This document shows positions 10,491-21,456 of a stretch of DNA of 64,000 bases, piece after piece. Made by a program: the position numbers and the translations under genes. Under the pieces are notes generated by a model that saw nothing but the letters and a program-made list of their open reading frames with translations, had not been told where the DNA came from and did not search any database. Positions within the stretch are counted from its first letter, which is position 1, and each line of letters opens with the position of its first letter. Origin of the DNA: Mesorhizobium sp. AR02 (GTDB lineage: Bacteria > Pseudomonadota > Alphaproteobacteria > Rhizobiales > Rhizobiaceae); contig NZ_CP080531.1 of assembly GCF_024746835.1 (NCBI RefSeq), positions 2,604,001-2,668,000 of the forward strand, written 5' to 3'.

Positions 10491-10522
10491 CTTGCGCCCG
10501 ATGCCGCCTGTTCTTATATACG
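10491..10522 (+). promoter_or_regulatory. Candidate RpoH (sigma-32) promoter of dnaK
   Basis: CTTGCG at 10491-10496 and CTTATATACG at 10513-10522 are separated by 16 bases; the second element matches the alphaproteobacterial RpoH -10 pattern CYTATNTNNG. It lies about 120 bases upstream of dnaK, the expected target. Confidence 0.6.
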
Positions 10523-10639
10523 CGCCAAGCCGTCCGGCACCGGAACACCGGTTGCCGAACGGGATTTCTTGTGAACAGGGGCTTTCGTCGGAACGCCTTC
10601 ACGGGTCCTGAAAGCCTGCTTAGCGGAGAGACTAGAAAA

Positions 10640-12556
<1,917 letters not shown>

Positions 12557-12581
12557 GCCGCCTGAAGGCAAGATAATGCGG

Positions 12582-12609
12582 AAAGCCCGGCGCAAAGCCG
12601 GGCTTTTTT
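12582..12609 (+). terminator. Rho-independent terminator after dnaK
   Basis: A 9-bp stem AAGCCCGGC / GCCGGGCTT with a short loop, followed by a T-run, 25 bases after the dnaK stop. Confidence 0.9.
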
Positions 12610-12781
12610 GCAACCCTCGCTGAAAAAAGTGCGAGCCCTGCCGAAAAAATCGCTGAAAACCACGGACAAGTTCGCGCCGGCCCTAGCATCCGGGCAGCAC
12701 CGCTCCTAAATCGAGACAACGTGCCGGCAAACGACGCAACAACATGCATCAAGACGTTGAGCATCCGGACTGCGGGAAAAA

Positions 12782-13912
12782 ATGAAAGCTGATTTCTACG
12801 AAACGCTGGGCGTGCAAAAGGGAGCCGACGAGAAGGAGCTCAAGAGCGCTTTCCGCAAGCTCGCCATGCAGTTCCACCCCGACCGCAATCCCGGCGATCA
12901 TTCCTGCGAGCACAAGTTCAAGGAAATCAACGAAGCCTACGAGACGCTGAAGGACCCGCAGAAGCGCGCGGCCTATGACCGTTTCGGACACGCCGCCTTC
13001 GAGCAGGGCGGCATGAATGGCGGTGCGCAAGGCTTTGGCGCCGGCGGCTTCGCCGACATATTCGAGGACATTTTCGGCGACATGATGGGCGGGCGCCAGC
13101 GCCGCTCTTCCGGCGGCCGCGAACGCGGCGCCGATCTGCGCTACAATATGGAAATCTCGCTGGAAGAGGCTTTTGCCGGCAAAACCGCGCAGATCCGCGT
13201 GCCGGCCTCGATCTCGTGCTCGGAATGCTCTGGGACCGGCGCCAAGCCGGGCACCCAGCCCGTCACCTGCTCGATGTGCAACGGCCACGGCAAGGTGCGC
13301 GCCACGCAAGGCTTCTTCTCGATCGAGCGCACCTGCCCGCAATGCCAGGGCCGCGGCCAGACGATCAAGGATCCGTGCCCGAAATGCGCCGGCCAGGGCC
13401 GCGTCACCGAGGAGCGCTCGCTGTCGGTCAACATTCCGGCCGGGATCGAGGACGGCACCCGCATCCGGCTTGCCAATGAGGGCGAGGCCGGCCTGCGCGG
13501 CGGGCCTTCGGGCGACCTTTATATTTTCCTGGCGGTGAAGCCGCACGAATTCTTCCAGCGCGATGGTGCCGATCTCTATTGCAAGGTGCCGATCTCGATG
13601 ACGACGGCAGCCCTTGGCGGCTCCTTCGAGGTGACAACGCTGGACGGCACCCAGACCAAGGTGAAGGTGACCGAAGGTACGCAGAACGGGCGCCAGTTCC
13701 GCCTCAAGGGCAAGGGCATGCCGGTGCTGCGCCAGCCCAATGTCGGCGACCTCTACATCCAGACCGCCGTCGAGACGCCGCAGAACCTTACCCGCCGCCA
13801 GCGCGAGCTGCTGGAGGAGTTCGAACAGCTCTCCTCGCAGGACAATTCGCCCCAATCGAGCGGGTTTTTTGCCCGCATGAAGGATTTCTTCGAATCCTTC
13901 GGCGAGCGTTGA
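12782..13912 (+). CDS. dnaJ: Chaperone protein DnaJ (Hsp40, class I)
   Basis: 376 residues with all class I parts: J-domain with HPD in FHPDRNPGD (about residue 33), a Gly/Phe-rich linker ([15 protein letters not shown]), four zinc-binding CxxCxGxG repeats ([32 protein letters not shown]) and the C-terminal substrate domains. It stimulates DnaK ATPase activity and delivers substrates. Downstream of dnaK in the same direction, as in most Rhizobiales, and upstream of pmtA. Confidence 0.97.
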   Translation: MKADFYETLGVQKGADEKELKSAFRKLAMQFHPDRNPGDHSCEHKFKEINEAYETLKDPQKRAAYDRFGHAAFEQGGMNGGAQGFGAGGFADIFEDIFGDMMGGRQRRSSGGRERGADLRYNMEISLEEAFAGKTAQIRVPASISCSECSGTGAKPGTQPVTCSMCNGHGKVRATQGFFSIERTCPQCQGRGQTIKDPCPKCAGQGRVTEERSLSVNIPAGIEDGTRIRLANEGEAGLRGGPSGDLYIFLAVKPHEFFQRDGADLYCKVPISMTTAALGGSFEVTTLDGTQTKVKVTEGTQNGRQFRLKGKGMPVLRQPNVGDLYIQTAVETPQNLTRRQRELLEEFEQLSSQDNSPQSSGFFARMKDFFESFGER

Positions 13913-14061
13913 TAATGCAAGAACGGCGCGCAAATCGATGAAACGCGCCGCATCTCGGGACACGACGAAATCTATCTTATCCACGACATCGGCAGGGTCG
14001 TGCCTTGCCTTGCGCTGCTCAGGTGTTAAGTAACCTGAGGGGAGCGCTGAGGAGAGCTTGC

Positions 14062-14670
14062 ATGACACGTGGTCCCGGACTGCGGAAGGCGCTTGCCGAA
14101 AAATTCGACGACGAGCTCAAGTTCTTCAGGGGCTGGATCGACAAGCCGAAGACGGTCGGCTCGATCGTTCCGACCAGCTCGATCACCGCGCGCAAGATGG
14201 CCTCGATCGTCAATCCCAGGTCCGGCCTGCCGGTGCTCGAGGTTGGTCCGGGCACAGGCGTCATCACCCGCGCCATCCTCGCCCAAGGCGTGCGGCCCGA
14301 AAACCTCTATGCCGTCGAATACAACACGGATTTCGTGCGCCACCTGCGCCAGCTCTATCCCGGCGTCAACGTCATCGAGGGCGATGCCTTCAACCTCAAC
14401 GCCACGCTTGGCGAGAGGAGCGGGATGATCTTCGATTCCGTCGTTTCCGGCGTGCCGCTGCTCAATTTCCCCGTCGCCCAGCGGATCGCCTATATAGAGA
14501 GCCTGCTCGACCGCATCCCGGCCGGGCGGCCGATTGTGCAGCTGACCTACGGTCCGATGTCGCCGATCCCGGCCGGCCGCGGCGACTATACGGTCAAACA
14601 TTTCGATTTCATCTTCCGCAACATCCCGCCGACGCAGCTGTGGATCTACCGGCGCGGCAAGGGTGACTGA
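14062..14670 (+). CDS. pmtA: Phosphatidylethanolamine N-methyltransferase, rhizobial type
   Basis: 202 residues. SAM-binding motif I is LPVLEVGPGTGVITRAIL (about residues 53-70), followed by the acidic residue in YAVEYNTDF and EGDAF. The C-terminal FRNIPPTQLWIYR is typical of PmtA from Sinorhizobium and relatives, which makes phosphatidylcholine by three methylations of phosphatidylethanolamine at the inner membrane. Start at MTRGPGLRK, preceded by AGGAG at 7 bases. Position next to dnaJ is the arrangement known from Sinorhizobium, which adds support. Confidence 0.9.
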   Translation: MTRGPGLRKALAEKFDDELKFFRGWIDKPKTVGSIVPTSSITARKMASIVNPRSGLPVLEVGPGTGVITRAILAQGVRPENLYAVEYNTDFVRHLRQLYPGVNVIEGDAFNLNATLGERSGMIFDSVVSGVPLLNFPVAQRIAYIESLLDRIPAGRPIVQLTYGPMSPIPAGRGDYTVKHFDFIFRNIPPTQLWIYRRGKGD

Positions 14671-14712
14671 GACCTTGCCGGAGGCAGGACGCTTCCAGAT
14701 TTTCCGGAAGGA

Positions 14713-15720
14713 TCATTGCAAGGCTGGCTGGTTCGCCAATCGATCCAGAAATGCCCCAAGCCTTCCGAACGCTTCCTTTCCGGCCTTCCGGTCGAGATCG
14801 AACTGATATTCATGCGGCAAGGCCGGGCTGTAATCGTCCGCAAAGAACAGCGTGTCTACCTCGACGCCCTGCGCCCTGATCGCTGCTGCGATCAAGGTGG
14901 ATTGCGGCGCCAGCGGATCGGCATTGCCGACCGACACGAATGCCGGCGGAAATCGCGGCGTCAGGTGCCGATTGACGGAGAATTCGGCGACGCGCGGATC
15001 ATCCTTCAACTGCTTCGTCCCGAGATATGACCACATGACGGTCCTGATGAAGCCCGCGAACGGCCCCTCGGGCGCAATCATCGTGGCATCGTAGACGCCG
15101 CAGAACAGTGCGACGCCCTTCAGCCGCGCGCGTTCGATGGCCGGCTTGACGCCAACCGTGGCGGCATAGGCTGGATCGCTAACTGTCGCAGCAAGTTGGG
15201 CGACGATCTGCGAGCCAGCGGAGTCGCCGGCAAGAAAAAACCTGTTGGGGTCGATACGGTAGCGACCGGCATTGCGGGACAGGAAGGCAAGCGCCTTGTT
15301 GGCTTGAAGGACCGGGGTCGGATAGCGGGCTCCCGGGGCAACCGAATAACCGACCGCGACGGTGACATAGCCACGCCCGGCCAGGATTTTCATGTAGCCC
15401 GAAATGTCGGCCTTGTTTCCGGCGACAAAGCCGCCGCCATGCACCCAGACGATTGCCGGCAAGGCCTTGTCCGGGATGTCGGTCGGAAAGAAAACATCGA
15501 GAAGCTCGTCCGGGCCCTCGCCGTAGCGCTCGTCGCGCAGCCCGCTCACATTGGTTGGCACGTGCTGTTCAAGCGCCTGATTGCGCTCGACCCCGTCCTT
15601 GTGGAAAGCATAGCGAATCAGAAGGACCGAGGGCCATGGGCTGAATATGAATGCGGCATAGCCGGCTGCGACAGCCGCCGCCAAACCAACCAGGACGTAG
15701 CCAACCCACCTCACTCTCAT
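14713..15720 (-). CDS. Membrane-anchored alpha/beta hydrolase (HSL/esterase family)
   Basis: 335 residues with an N-terminal membrane segment (VGYVLVGLAAAVAAGYAAFIF) that is either an uncleaved anchor or a signal. The oxyanion-hole motif VHGGGFVAG and nucleophile elbow LAGDSAGSQ mark a hormone-sensitive-lipase-type esterase; the catalytic acid and His would be in NADPLAPQ and LPHEYQF. The substrate is not predictable from sequence. It is convergent with pmtA and ends 43 bases after it. Confidence 0.8.
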   Translation of the reverse strand: MRVRWVGYVLVGLAAAVAAGYAAFIFSPWPSVLLIRYAFHKDGVERNQALEQHVPTNVSGLRDERYGEGPDELLDVFFPTDIPDKALPAIVWVHGGGFVAGNKADISGYMKILAGRGYVTVAVGYSVAPGARYPTPVLQANKALAFLSRNAGRYRIDPNRFFLAGDSAGSQIVAQLAATVSDPAYAATVGVKPAIERARLKGVALFCGVYDATMIAPEGPFAGFIRTVMWSYLGTKQLKDDPRVAEFSVNRHLTPRFPPAFVSVGNADPLAPQSTLIAAAIRAQGVEVDTLFFADDYSPALPHEYQFDLDRKAGKEAFGRLGAFLDRLANQPALQ

Positions 15721-15838
15721 CGCCGCAACCTATACATGGCATCTAGCTTCGGCAAAGCGCCGACCGCAGGACCGCAATCTCAGCTATTGATTCGGCCAGC
15801 GCATCGCCTATAGCTGCCTCCACAGCAAGGGATTGCCG

Positions 15839-16435
15839 ATGTCGATCGTCCCGAAAATCCTCGTCTTCGCCGGTTCGGTGCGCAGCGGCGCCTATAGCGG
15901 CAGGACCGCCGATGTGGCGCAGAAGGAACTTGCGGTGCAAGGCGCCGAGGTGACCCGCATTTCGCTCGCCGATTATCCCCTGCCGATCCTCGACGAGGAT
16001 TTGGAGAAGGAGAAGGGTGTCCCCGACAACGCCCAGAAGCTTGCACGGCTGATCATCGTCCATGACGGGCTGCTGATCGCCACGCCGGAATATAACGGCT
16101 CGATCCCGCCGCTGCTCAAGAACACGATCGACTGGGTGAGCCGGGTGCGCCGCGACGGCGGCCGATCGGTCAGGCCATTTGCCGGCAAGGTCGCCGGACT
16201 GTGCTCGTCCTCCAACGGCCATTTTGGCGGCATCCGCTGCATCAACCATCTGCGCGCCGTGCTGGTGCGCTGCCAGATGGAGGTGGTGACGCCGGAATGC
16301 TCGGTGCCGGACGGCGGCGACGCCTTCGACGAAGGCGGCAATTTCCGTGATGAAAGACTGTACAGATCGATGGAGCACCTATGCCGCACGCTGATCGAAA
16401 CCTCGCGCATGCTGTCGACCCGGATCGAGGCGTGA
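15839..16435 (+). CDS. NADPH-dependent FMN reductase family protein
   Basis: About 198 residues with a flavodoxin-like fold: phosphate/FMN loop [16 protein letters not shown], the [18 protein letters not shown] motif that defines the NADPH-dependent FMN/azo-reductase family, and a conserved SSNGHFGG segment. It would pass electrons from NAD(P)H to FMN or to quinone-type substrates in the cytoplasm. ATG at 15839 chosen after an AAGGG; a TTG six bases earlier is in frame. The 3' end overlaps a possible early start of pyrF. Confidence 0.85.
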   Translation: MSIVPKILVFAGSVRSGAYSGRTADVAQKELAVQGAEVTRISLADYPLPILDEDLEKEKGVPDNAQKLARLIIVHDGLLIATPEYNGSIPPLLKNTIDWVSRVRRDGGRSVRPFAGKVAGLCSSSNGHFGGIRCINHLRAVLVRCQMEVVTPECSVPDGGDAFDEGGNFRDERLYRSMEHLCRTLIETSRMLSTRIEA

Positions 16436-16446
16436 TCGCCGCAACG

Positions 16447-16491
16447 ATGCAGACCCAATCCATGCAGACCCAATCCATGCAGGCCAAATCC
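16447..16491 (+). repeat. Three 15-bp tandem repeats that multiply the pyrF start codon
   Basis: The unit ATGCAGACCCAATCC occurs twice exactly and a third time with changes (ATGCAGGCCAAATCC), each beginning with an in-frame ATG, followed by a fourth ATGCAG at 16492 that opens the conserved protein. Confidence 0.9.
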
Positions 16492-17175
16492 ATGCAGGAA
16501 AGATTGATCGTCGGCCTCGACGTGCCGACCGTGCGGGAAGCCGAGCAGGCGGTGCGCGAACTCGACGGCGTCGTCTCCTTCTACAAGATCGGCTATCAGC
16601 TGGCCTTCGCCGGCGGGCTCGACTTCGCCAGGGAACTGGCCAGCGGCGGGACAAAAATCTTCCTCGACATGAAGCTGCTCGACATAGACCACACGGTGGC
16701 CAAGGGCGTCGAGAACATCGTCAAGATGGGCATGACCATGCTGACCATCCACGCCTACCCCAAAGCGATGCGGGCGGCGGTGGAAGCGGCGCGGGGCAGC
16801 GAGCTTTGCCTGCTCGCCGTCAGCGTGCTGACTTCGATGGACGAGCAGGACATGATCGATGTCGGCTATGAATATGACCCGCACACGCTGGTGCTCAGGC
16901 GCTCGGAACAGGCGCTGCATGCCGGCATGGGCGGCATCGTCTGCTCGGCGGCGGAGGCCGAAGCGGTGCGGCGCATCGTCGGACCCGACATGGCGGTGGT
17001 GACGCCCGGCATCCGGCCGGCGGGCAGCGACCATGGCGACCAGAAGCGCGTGGTGACGCCGGCGCAAGCGATCCGCAACGGCGCCAGCCATCTTGTGGTG
17101 GCCCGGCCGATCATCGCGGCGGCCAACCGACGCGAGGCGGCCGAAGCCATTCTGGACGAAATGCGCTCGGCCTGA
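16447..17175 (+). CDS. pyrF: Orotidine 5'-phosphate decarboxylase
   Basis: Catalyses the last step of UMP synthesis. The conserved body starts at [12 protein letters not shown] and holds the catalytic Asp-Lys-Asp set in [14 protein letters not shown], substrate Lys in FYKIGYQL, and the phosphate-binding VVTPGIRP with a C-terminal VVARPIIAA. The true start is uncertain: four in-frame ATGs come from a 15-bp tandem repeat (16447, 16462, 16477, 16492), and another ATG at 16381 has the best ribosome site (GGAG, 5 bases away) but would overlap the preceding gene by 55 bases. I list the first repeat ATG. Followed at 29 bases by a DUF1330 gene in the same direction. Confidence 0.92.
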   Translation: MQTQSMQTQSMQAKSMQERLIVGLDVPTVREAEQAVRELDGVVSFYKIGYQLAFAGGLDFARELASGGTKIFLDMKLLDIDHTVAKGVENIVKMGMTMLTIHAYPKAMRAAVEAARGSELCLLAVSVLTSMDEQDMIDVGYEYDPHTLVLRRSEQALHAGMGGIVCSAAEAEAVRRIVGPDMAVVTPGIRPAGSDHGDQKRVVTPAQAIRNGASHLVVARPIIAAANRREAAEAILDEMRSA

Positions 17176-17204
17176 TGTTCCAGATACAAACTCGGAGAAG
17201 AAGC

Positions 17205-17492
17205 ATGCCCAAGGGATACTGGATCGCTCGCGTCGATGTGCGCGATGCCGAAGGCTACAAGGACTATGTCGCCGCCGCCAAACCCGCCTTCGAGCGCTTC
17301 GGCGCGAAATTCCTGGCGCGCGGCGGCGAGCATGAAAAGGCCGAAGGACCCGGCCGCGCCCGCAACGTCATCATCGAATTCGAGTCGCTCGCCGCGGCGC
17401 ATGACTGCTACCACTCGCCGGAATATCAGCGCGCGGTCGCCATCCGCCAGAAGGTCGCCGACGGTGAGATCGTGCTGGTCGAAGGCGCCTGA
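17205..17492 (+). CDS. DUF1330 family protein
   Basis: A 95-residue single-domain protein with the dimeric alpha/beta-barrel pattern of DUF1330: opening KGYWIARVDVRDAEGYKDYV, central LARGG and C-terminal FESLAAAHDCYHSPEYQRA. Members are small cytoplasmic proteins without an agreed reaction. Start at MPKGYW, preceded by CGGAGAAG. Probably cotranscribed with pyrF; it ends 3 bases before the convergent GntR gene's stop. Confidence 0.9.
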   Translation: MPKGYWIARVDVRDAEGYKDYVAAAKPAFERFGAKFLARGGEHEKAEGPGRARNVIIEFESLAAAHDCYHSPEYQRAVAIRQKVADGEIVLVEGA

Positions 17493-17495
17493 GCT

Positions 17496-18242
17496 TCAGA
17501 CGAGGTCCTGAAGGTTCACGTCGCGCAGCTTGGCGCCGCCAAGCAGGGCTCCGACCAGCTGGTGCTTGAGGGCAAGGCACTGCGAGCGGGCAAGTTTCAC
17601 GATGCCGGGGACGTCGCTCTTCTCGCAGGCCTGCAGCAATTGCTTCTGCTGTTCGATGATCAGCGGCATGAAATCGCGCGACTTGAAGCCGAGGTGGAGC
17701 GTCCGCTCCGACTGGTCGAGGATCTGGCTCAGCAGCTGTGCCAGCCGCAAATTGCCGGAGAGCTCGGCAATCGCCAGGCGAAAGGCACGATCGGCCGCGA
17801 GGAACGCAACCGGGCTGCGCAGCGTCTCGGGCTTCAGCACCTTTCTGGCCGCCAGCCTGATCTCGTCCAGTCCACGCTCGGTGATCCCCGAAGTGGCAAC
17901 CCGGAACACTTCGGGTTCGATCAGGCTTCGCACATCGAAGATCTCGTTGACGTCGCGCAAGGTCAGCGTCGTGATGACATAGCCACGGCGCGGCTCGCTC
18001 CGGACCAGGCCTTCCTGCATGAGGCGGGCCAGCGCCGAGCGGATCGTCGCCTTCTTGATGCCGTAGCGCGCCTCGATCTGCTTTTCGGTCAACGCTTCAC
18101 CGGGCGACAGGACGCAGGCGACGATGTCGCTCTTCAGCTGTTCGTAGGCCTGTTCGCTGCGCAGCACATCCGCCGTCGACAGCGCCGTTGTCCCACCTGC
18201 GGACGCTGCCGATTTCGATGGTGCGGCTTTTGTCGGCTTCAT
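17496..18242 (-). CDS. GntR-family (FCD-type) transcriptional regulator
   Basis: About 248 residues. The winged helix region spans YEQLKSDIVACVLSPGE to IKKATIRSALARLMQEGLV, followed by the usual YVITTLTLRDVNEIFDVR linker and a helical FCD effector domain. The ATG at 18242 has GAGAGAAGC in front; in-frame ATGs at 18260 and 18272 are alternatives. The gene is divergent from a cupin gene 80 bases away, which it probably regulates; effector unknown. Confidence 0.85.
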   Translation of the reverse strand: MKPTKAAPSKSAASAGGTTALSTADVLRSEQAYEQLKSDIVACVLSPGEALTEKQIEARYGIKKATIRSALARLMQEGLVRSEPRRGYVITTLTLRDVNEIFDVRSLIEPEVFRVATSGITERGLDEIRLAARKVLKPETLRSPVAFLAADRAFRLAIAELSGNLRLAQLLSQILDQSERTLHLGFKSRDFMPLIIEQQKQLLQACEKSDVPGIVKLARSQCLALKHQLVGALLGGAKLRDVNLQDLV

Positions 18243-18293
18243 GCTTCTCTCGCTTTGCATCGGCCTTGACATTGGCCATCTTAGCTATTCTTA

Positions 18294-18306
18294 CTGAGCA
18301 TCTCAG
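18294..18306. promoter_or_regulatory. Candidate operator in the GntR/cupin divergent region
   Basis: CTGAGCATCTCAG is a perfect 5-3-5 palindrome 15 bases upstream of the cupin start, well placed for binding by the divergent GntR protein. Inference only. Confidence 0.35.
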
Positions 18307-18320
18307 TCAGGAGCTGTGGC

Positions 18321-18872
18321 ATGCCTCTATCCGCCGACTCCCCTCTCTACCCCGCGATCGAGGATATCGTCAACGCGGCGGCAGGCGTTGATCCCTTCGA
18401 GCGGGTCAAGGCCGTCTTGAGCGACTATACCAACCGCTTCCATGCGCTCGGCGGACTTGTGCATGAGGAGGATGAGGACGAGTTGCTGCTGCATGCCAGC
18501 CCGAAGCTGACGATCTACCACATCACGCTTTCGCCCGGGGTGCAGTATCCGCCGCATAACCATCTGATGGACGCCCTGATCGGCATCTATTGGGGTGGCG
18601 AGACCAACTTCATCTACCCGCTCGCCGGCGATCAGGTCGATGAGCCGGAGCGGCAGGATTTTTCGGCGCCCGCGCTGGTGCACATGTCTTCCAACACCAT
18701 TCACTCGGTCGCCAATACCGGCAACGCCCGCTCCGGCGCCCTGCATGTCTATCTCGGCGATCTGCCAGGCACCGATCGCCAACTGTGGAGCCTCGCCGAC
18801 CACCGGCCGGAGCCGTTCGACAACATCAGGTACATGGCCGGCGCGCGGCCGATCCAGCAATCGCGGGGATAG
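18321..18872 (+). CDS. Cupin protein, cysteine dioxygenase-like
   Basis: 183 residues. A cupin motif is visible as YPPHNHLMDALIGIYWGGETNFIY (the two His plus Glu would bind a metal), with a second His in SNTIHSVANTG and a short GALHVYLGDL strand. This arrangement resembles the cysteine-dioxygenase-like cupins. Substrate cannot be told; iron or manganese binding is inferred. The start ATG follows GGAGCTGTGGC. Divergent from a GntR regulator, likely its control partner. Confidence 0.75.
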   Translation: MPLSADSPLYPAIEDIVNAAAGVDPFERVKAVLSDYTNRFHALGGLVHEEDEDELLLHASPKLTIYHITLSPGVQYPPHNHLMDALIGIYWGGETNFIYPLAGDQVDEPERQDFSAPALVHMSSNTIHSVANTGNARSGALHVYLGDLPGTDRQLWSLADHRPEPFDNIRYMAGARPIQQSRG

Positions 18873-18900
18873 GCCGGGACCAACCTAGCTAAGGCCTTGT

Positions 18901-20157
18901 CTAGGGCTCATCGCCGGCAAGCACTTCGGCCTGATGCCGGTGTCCGAGCGTTTCGTAGCCGACGACGGTGACGGCCGGCGCCAGCATCAGGATGACGAGG
19001 CAGACCGCCATGTCGACGCCGGCGGACGCGGCGAGGATGGCAACCGCCACGACCGCCACTGTTGCGACCAGCAGCCAGATGTGGAACGGGTCGAAGCGCC
19101 GGACGAGATAGGTATAGAGCGCATAGATTGCCGCCAGGAACACGCTGACGGGAATTGCCGTGGCAAGCAGTGTCGCAAGCGGGCCGATATGCGCCTTGTG
19201 CTCGATGAAATAGGCCGCGACATGCAGCCCGGCGCCGGTCGCGACGATGGCGGTGACAATCAGCATCTGGCCATAGCCCCAGACGAAGGCGCGGTTGCGG
19301 TGGACATGCAGGATCGGCGCGGAGGGCAGCATGTAGTAGACCCACCACATGCCGAAGGTGAGCCCGGTGCCGGCGATGCAGACCAGGGCCGCATCCACGG
19401 TCCAGCCCTGCTCCTCGACCACGGCGGAGAGGCTCGCGAGCGTACCGACAACCCCTTCACCCAGCGCGATGATGGCGAACAGGCTGTAGCGCTCGGCCAT
19501 ATGGTGCGCATGCCAGGGCGTGCCGCCATCGCTGCGTTCGGCAACCACCGGCCCCGCCAGCTCGATGAGGCCGAGGATGACGGCCAGTATGATGCTGGTG
19601 CCGACCGGGAAATCGACGACGATCTGCACCACCCAGCCGATCTGGGCGATGGCTATGGCTATGGCATAAGTCAGGCAGGCGCGGCGCCGGGCGGGATCCT
19701 GTCTCGCGGCGCGCAGCCACTGGAAGATCATCGCCACCCGCATGATCACATAGCCCAGCACCATCACCGAATTGTCGAGGTGCTCGCCATGCTCGATGGA
19801 GGCGAACATGCGCGGCAGGCCGATCGCCAGCACCAGTACGCCGATCATCTGCACCATGGTGACGAGGCGGAAAACCCAATCGTCGGTGTCATAGGCCGAG
19901 GAGAACCAGGAAAAATTGATCCAGGCCCAGCAGATGGCGAAGCTGGCGAAGGCGAAGCCGAGCAAGGCAGCCGTGTAATGGCCTTCGGCCAGTGCATGGG
20001 CGAGCTGCGAGGAGGCGAAGCTGAACGCCGTCACGAAAGTCAGGTCGAACAGCAGCTCGAGCGGGGTGGCGACACGATGCCCCTCATGCGGATCGCGCCC
20101 GGCCATGCGCCTGAGGTGATGATGGAGGGTTTCAGGATTGACGGGCGTTGTGTTCAT
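18901..20157 (-). CDS. Low-temperature-requirement A (LtrA) family membrane protein
   Basis: About 418 residues with at least ten hydrophobic segments. The N-terminal VATPLELLFDLTFVTAFSFASSQLA and AWINFSWFSSAYDTDDW are the defining motifs of the LtrA family (Pfam low temperature requirement). Members are polytopic inner-membrane proteins; molecular role is not established. Start at MNTTPVNPETL. Confidence 0.85.
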   Translation of the reverse strand: MNTTPVNPETLHHHLRRMAGRDPHEGHRVATPLELLFDLTFVTAFSFASSQLAHALAEGHYTAALLGFAFASFAICWAWINFSWFSSAYDTDDWVFRLVTMVQMIGVLVLAIGLPRMFASIEHGEHLDNSVMVLGYVIMRVAMIFQWLRAARQDPARRRACLTYAIAIAIAQIGWVVQIVVDFPVGTSIILAVILGLIELAGPVVAERSDGGTPWHAHHMAERYSLFAIIALGEGVVGTLASLSAVVEEQGWTVDAALVCIAGTGLTFGMWWVYYMLPSAPILHVHRNRAFVWGYGQMLIVTAIVATGAGLHVAAYFIEHKAHIGPLATLLATAIPVSVFLAAIYALYTYLVRRFDPFHIWLLVATVAVVAVAILAASAGVDMAVCLVILMLAPAVTVVGYETLGHRHQAEVLAGDEP

Positions 20158-20266
20158 CGCGCGGCCTTGGCTAGGGGTCGTCAAGCCGACACTAGAGACA
20201 GGACAGTCAGCGTCAAGGCGCGCAGCCAGAACCGCGTTCCGCCGGCCTGAGGGTTGCGATATACGG

Positions 20267-21340
20267 CTAGCCGTGATGGCGCTGGCTGGTTAGCCGGTTC
20301 GCAGCCGTCTCGGCCATGGCATCGGCGAGGCTCAGGCCCCATTGCGACCGACAATAGGCGCGGAAATCGAAGCAGGGCAGGCCGGGACAGACCTCGAACT
20401 CGATCAGGTGGACCGTGTCGTCGGCCTCGACACGCAGGTCGACGGAAAACACGTCGCGCAGGCCGAGCCCGCTGATCAGCCGTTCGGCGATCGCCCTGAT
20501 CCTGGCGTCGGCGAAGGGCTGGAGGTCGGCGACGGCAACGAGCTCCGGTTCGGCATAAAGTCCTGCCGCCTTCGCCGCCTCACCGGTTTCGCCGTAGAGC
20601 GCCAGGCTGTCGGCCATGGTCTGGAAATCGGCGCCTGAATCGACAAAGGCGATGCCGAGCGCCTCGACACCGGTTTGCGGCGTCAACCCGAGAAAGCTGG
20701 CGCGGACGTTGCGTCCGGCGACATAGGGTTGGACGACGACGTCGTCGCGATAGGCGGCGAACACACGCCGGCTAAGCTCCAGCGCGTGGCCGAGGTCGCT
20801 GCTGCGCGAATCCGGCCAGATGCCGATCTTGGCGCCAAGCCGGTTGGGCTTGGCGAACCAGCCGGCGGCAGAGGCCGGCGGCTCGACCAGCCATTTGCCG
20901 TCCCGGGCAAGGCCGGCCTGCGGCACCGGCAGGCCGAGCGCGCCAAGCACCGCGCCGGAGCGGAATTTGTCCTGGCAGAGCGCGAACAGCGAATCATCGG
21001 CGCCGATCGTCCTCAATCCCTTCAGCCGGGCCAGCGCGGGTGCGGCACCGCCGCGGAAATAGGCGATGCCGTCGGACAACGTCCAGACCAGCGTGTTCTG
21101 CGCATCCGCACCGTCAAGCGCCTCGGCGGCATCGTCGAGCGCCACCGGCGCAAAGGCGAGACCGCGCGCCTCGCAGGCGGCGGCAAGGGCTCCGAATTCG
21201 AGAGCCAGATCGGTCGACTGCGCCAGATAGGACGAGATTTCGGTGGCGCGCTGTGGCGCGTAGCCGTCGGCGATCAGGCGGTCGAAGCAAGCCTTCTCCG
21301 GCTCATAGACAAGGATCAGTTTTGGCTTGTGGCGCGACAT
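20267..21340 (-). CDS. ATP-grasp family protein (D-Ala-D-Ala ligase/RimK-like)
   Basis: 357 residues. An N-terminal pre-ATP-grasp region (KLILVYEPEK) leads to the ATP-grasp core: TIGADDSLFALCQDKFRSGAVL, WFAKPNRLGAKIGI, VVQPYVAGRNVRASF, and the metal-binding FSVDLRVEADDTVHLIEFEVCPGLP. It would ligate a carboxylate to an amine or thiol through an acyl-phosphate; the substrate is unknown. It stands alone between ltrA and the sugar operon. Confidence 0.75.
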   Translation of the reverse strand: MSRHKPKLILVYEPEKACFDRLIADGYAPQRATEISSYLAQSTDLALEFGALAAACEARGLAFAPVALDDAAEALDGADAQNTLVWTLSDGIAYFRGGAAPALARLKGLRTIGADDSLFALCQDKFRSGAVLGALGLPVPQAGLARDGKWLVEPPASAAGWFAKPNRLGAKIGIWPDSRSSDLGHALELSRRVFAAYRDDVVVQPYVAGRNVRASFLGLTPQTGVEALGIAFVDSGADFQTMADSLALYGETGEAAKAAGLYAEPELVAVADLQPFADARIRAIAERLISGLGLRDVFSVDLRVEADDTVHLIEFEVCPGLPCFDFRAYCRSQWGLSLADAMAETAANRLTSQRHHG

Positions 21341-21456
21341 CAAATGAACAATTCCCGGCGGTGCGATCGCCTACCATCGCACGGCCGACGCAAACGGCTT
21401 TCGCGAAACCGACCCGTGCCGGGCGCTTGGGTGACAGTGCCGGTCGGCCAGTCTGC

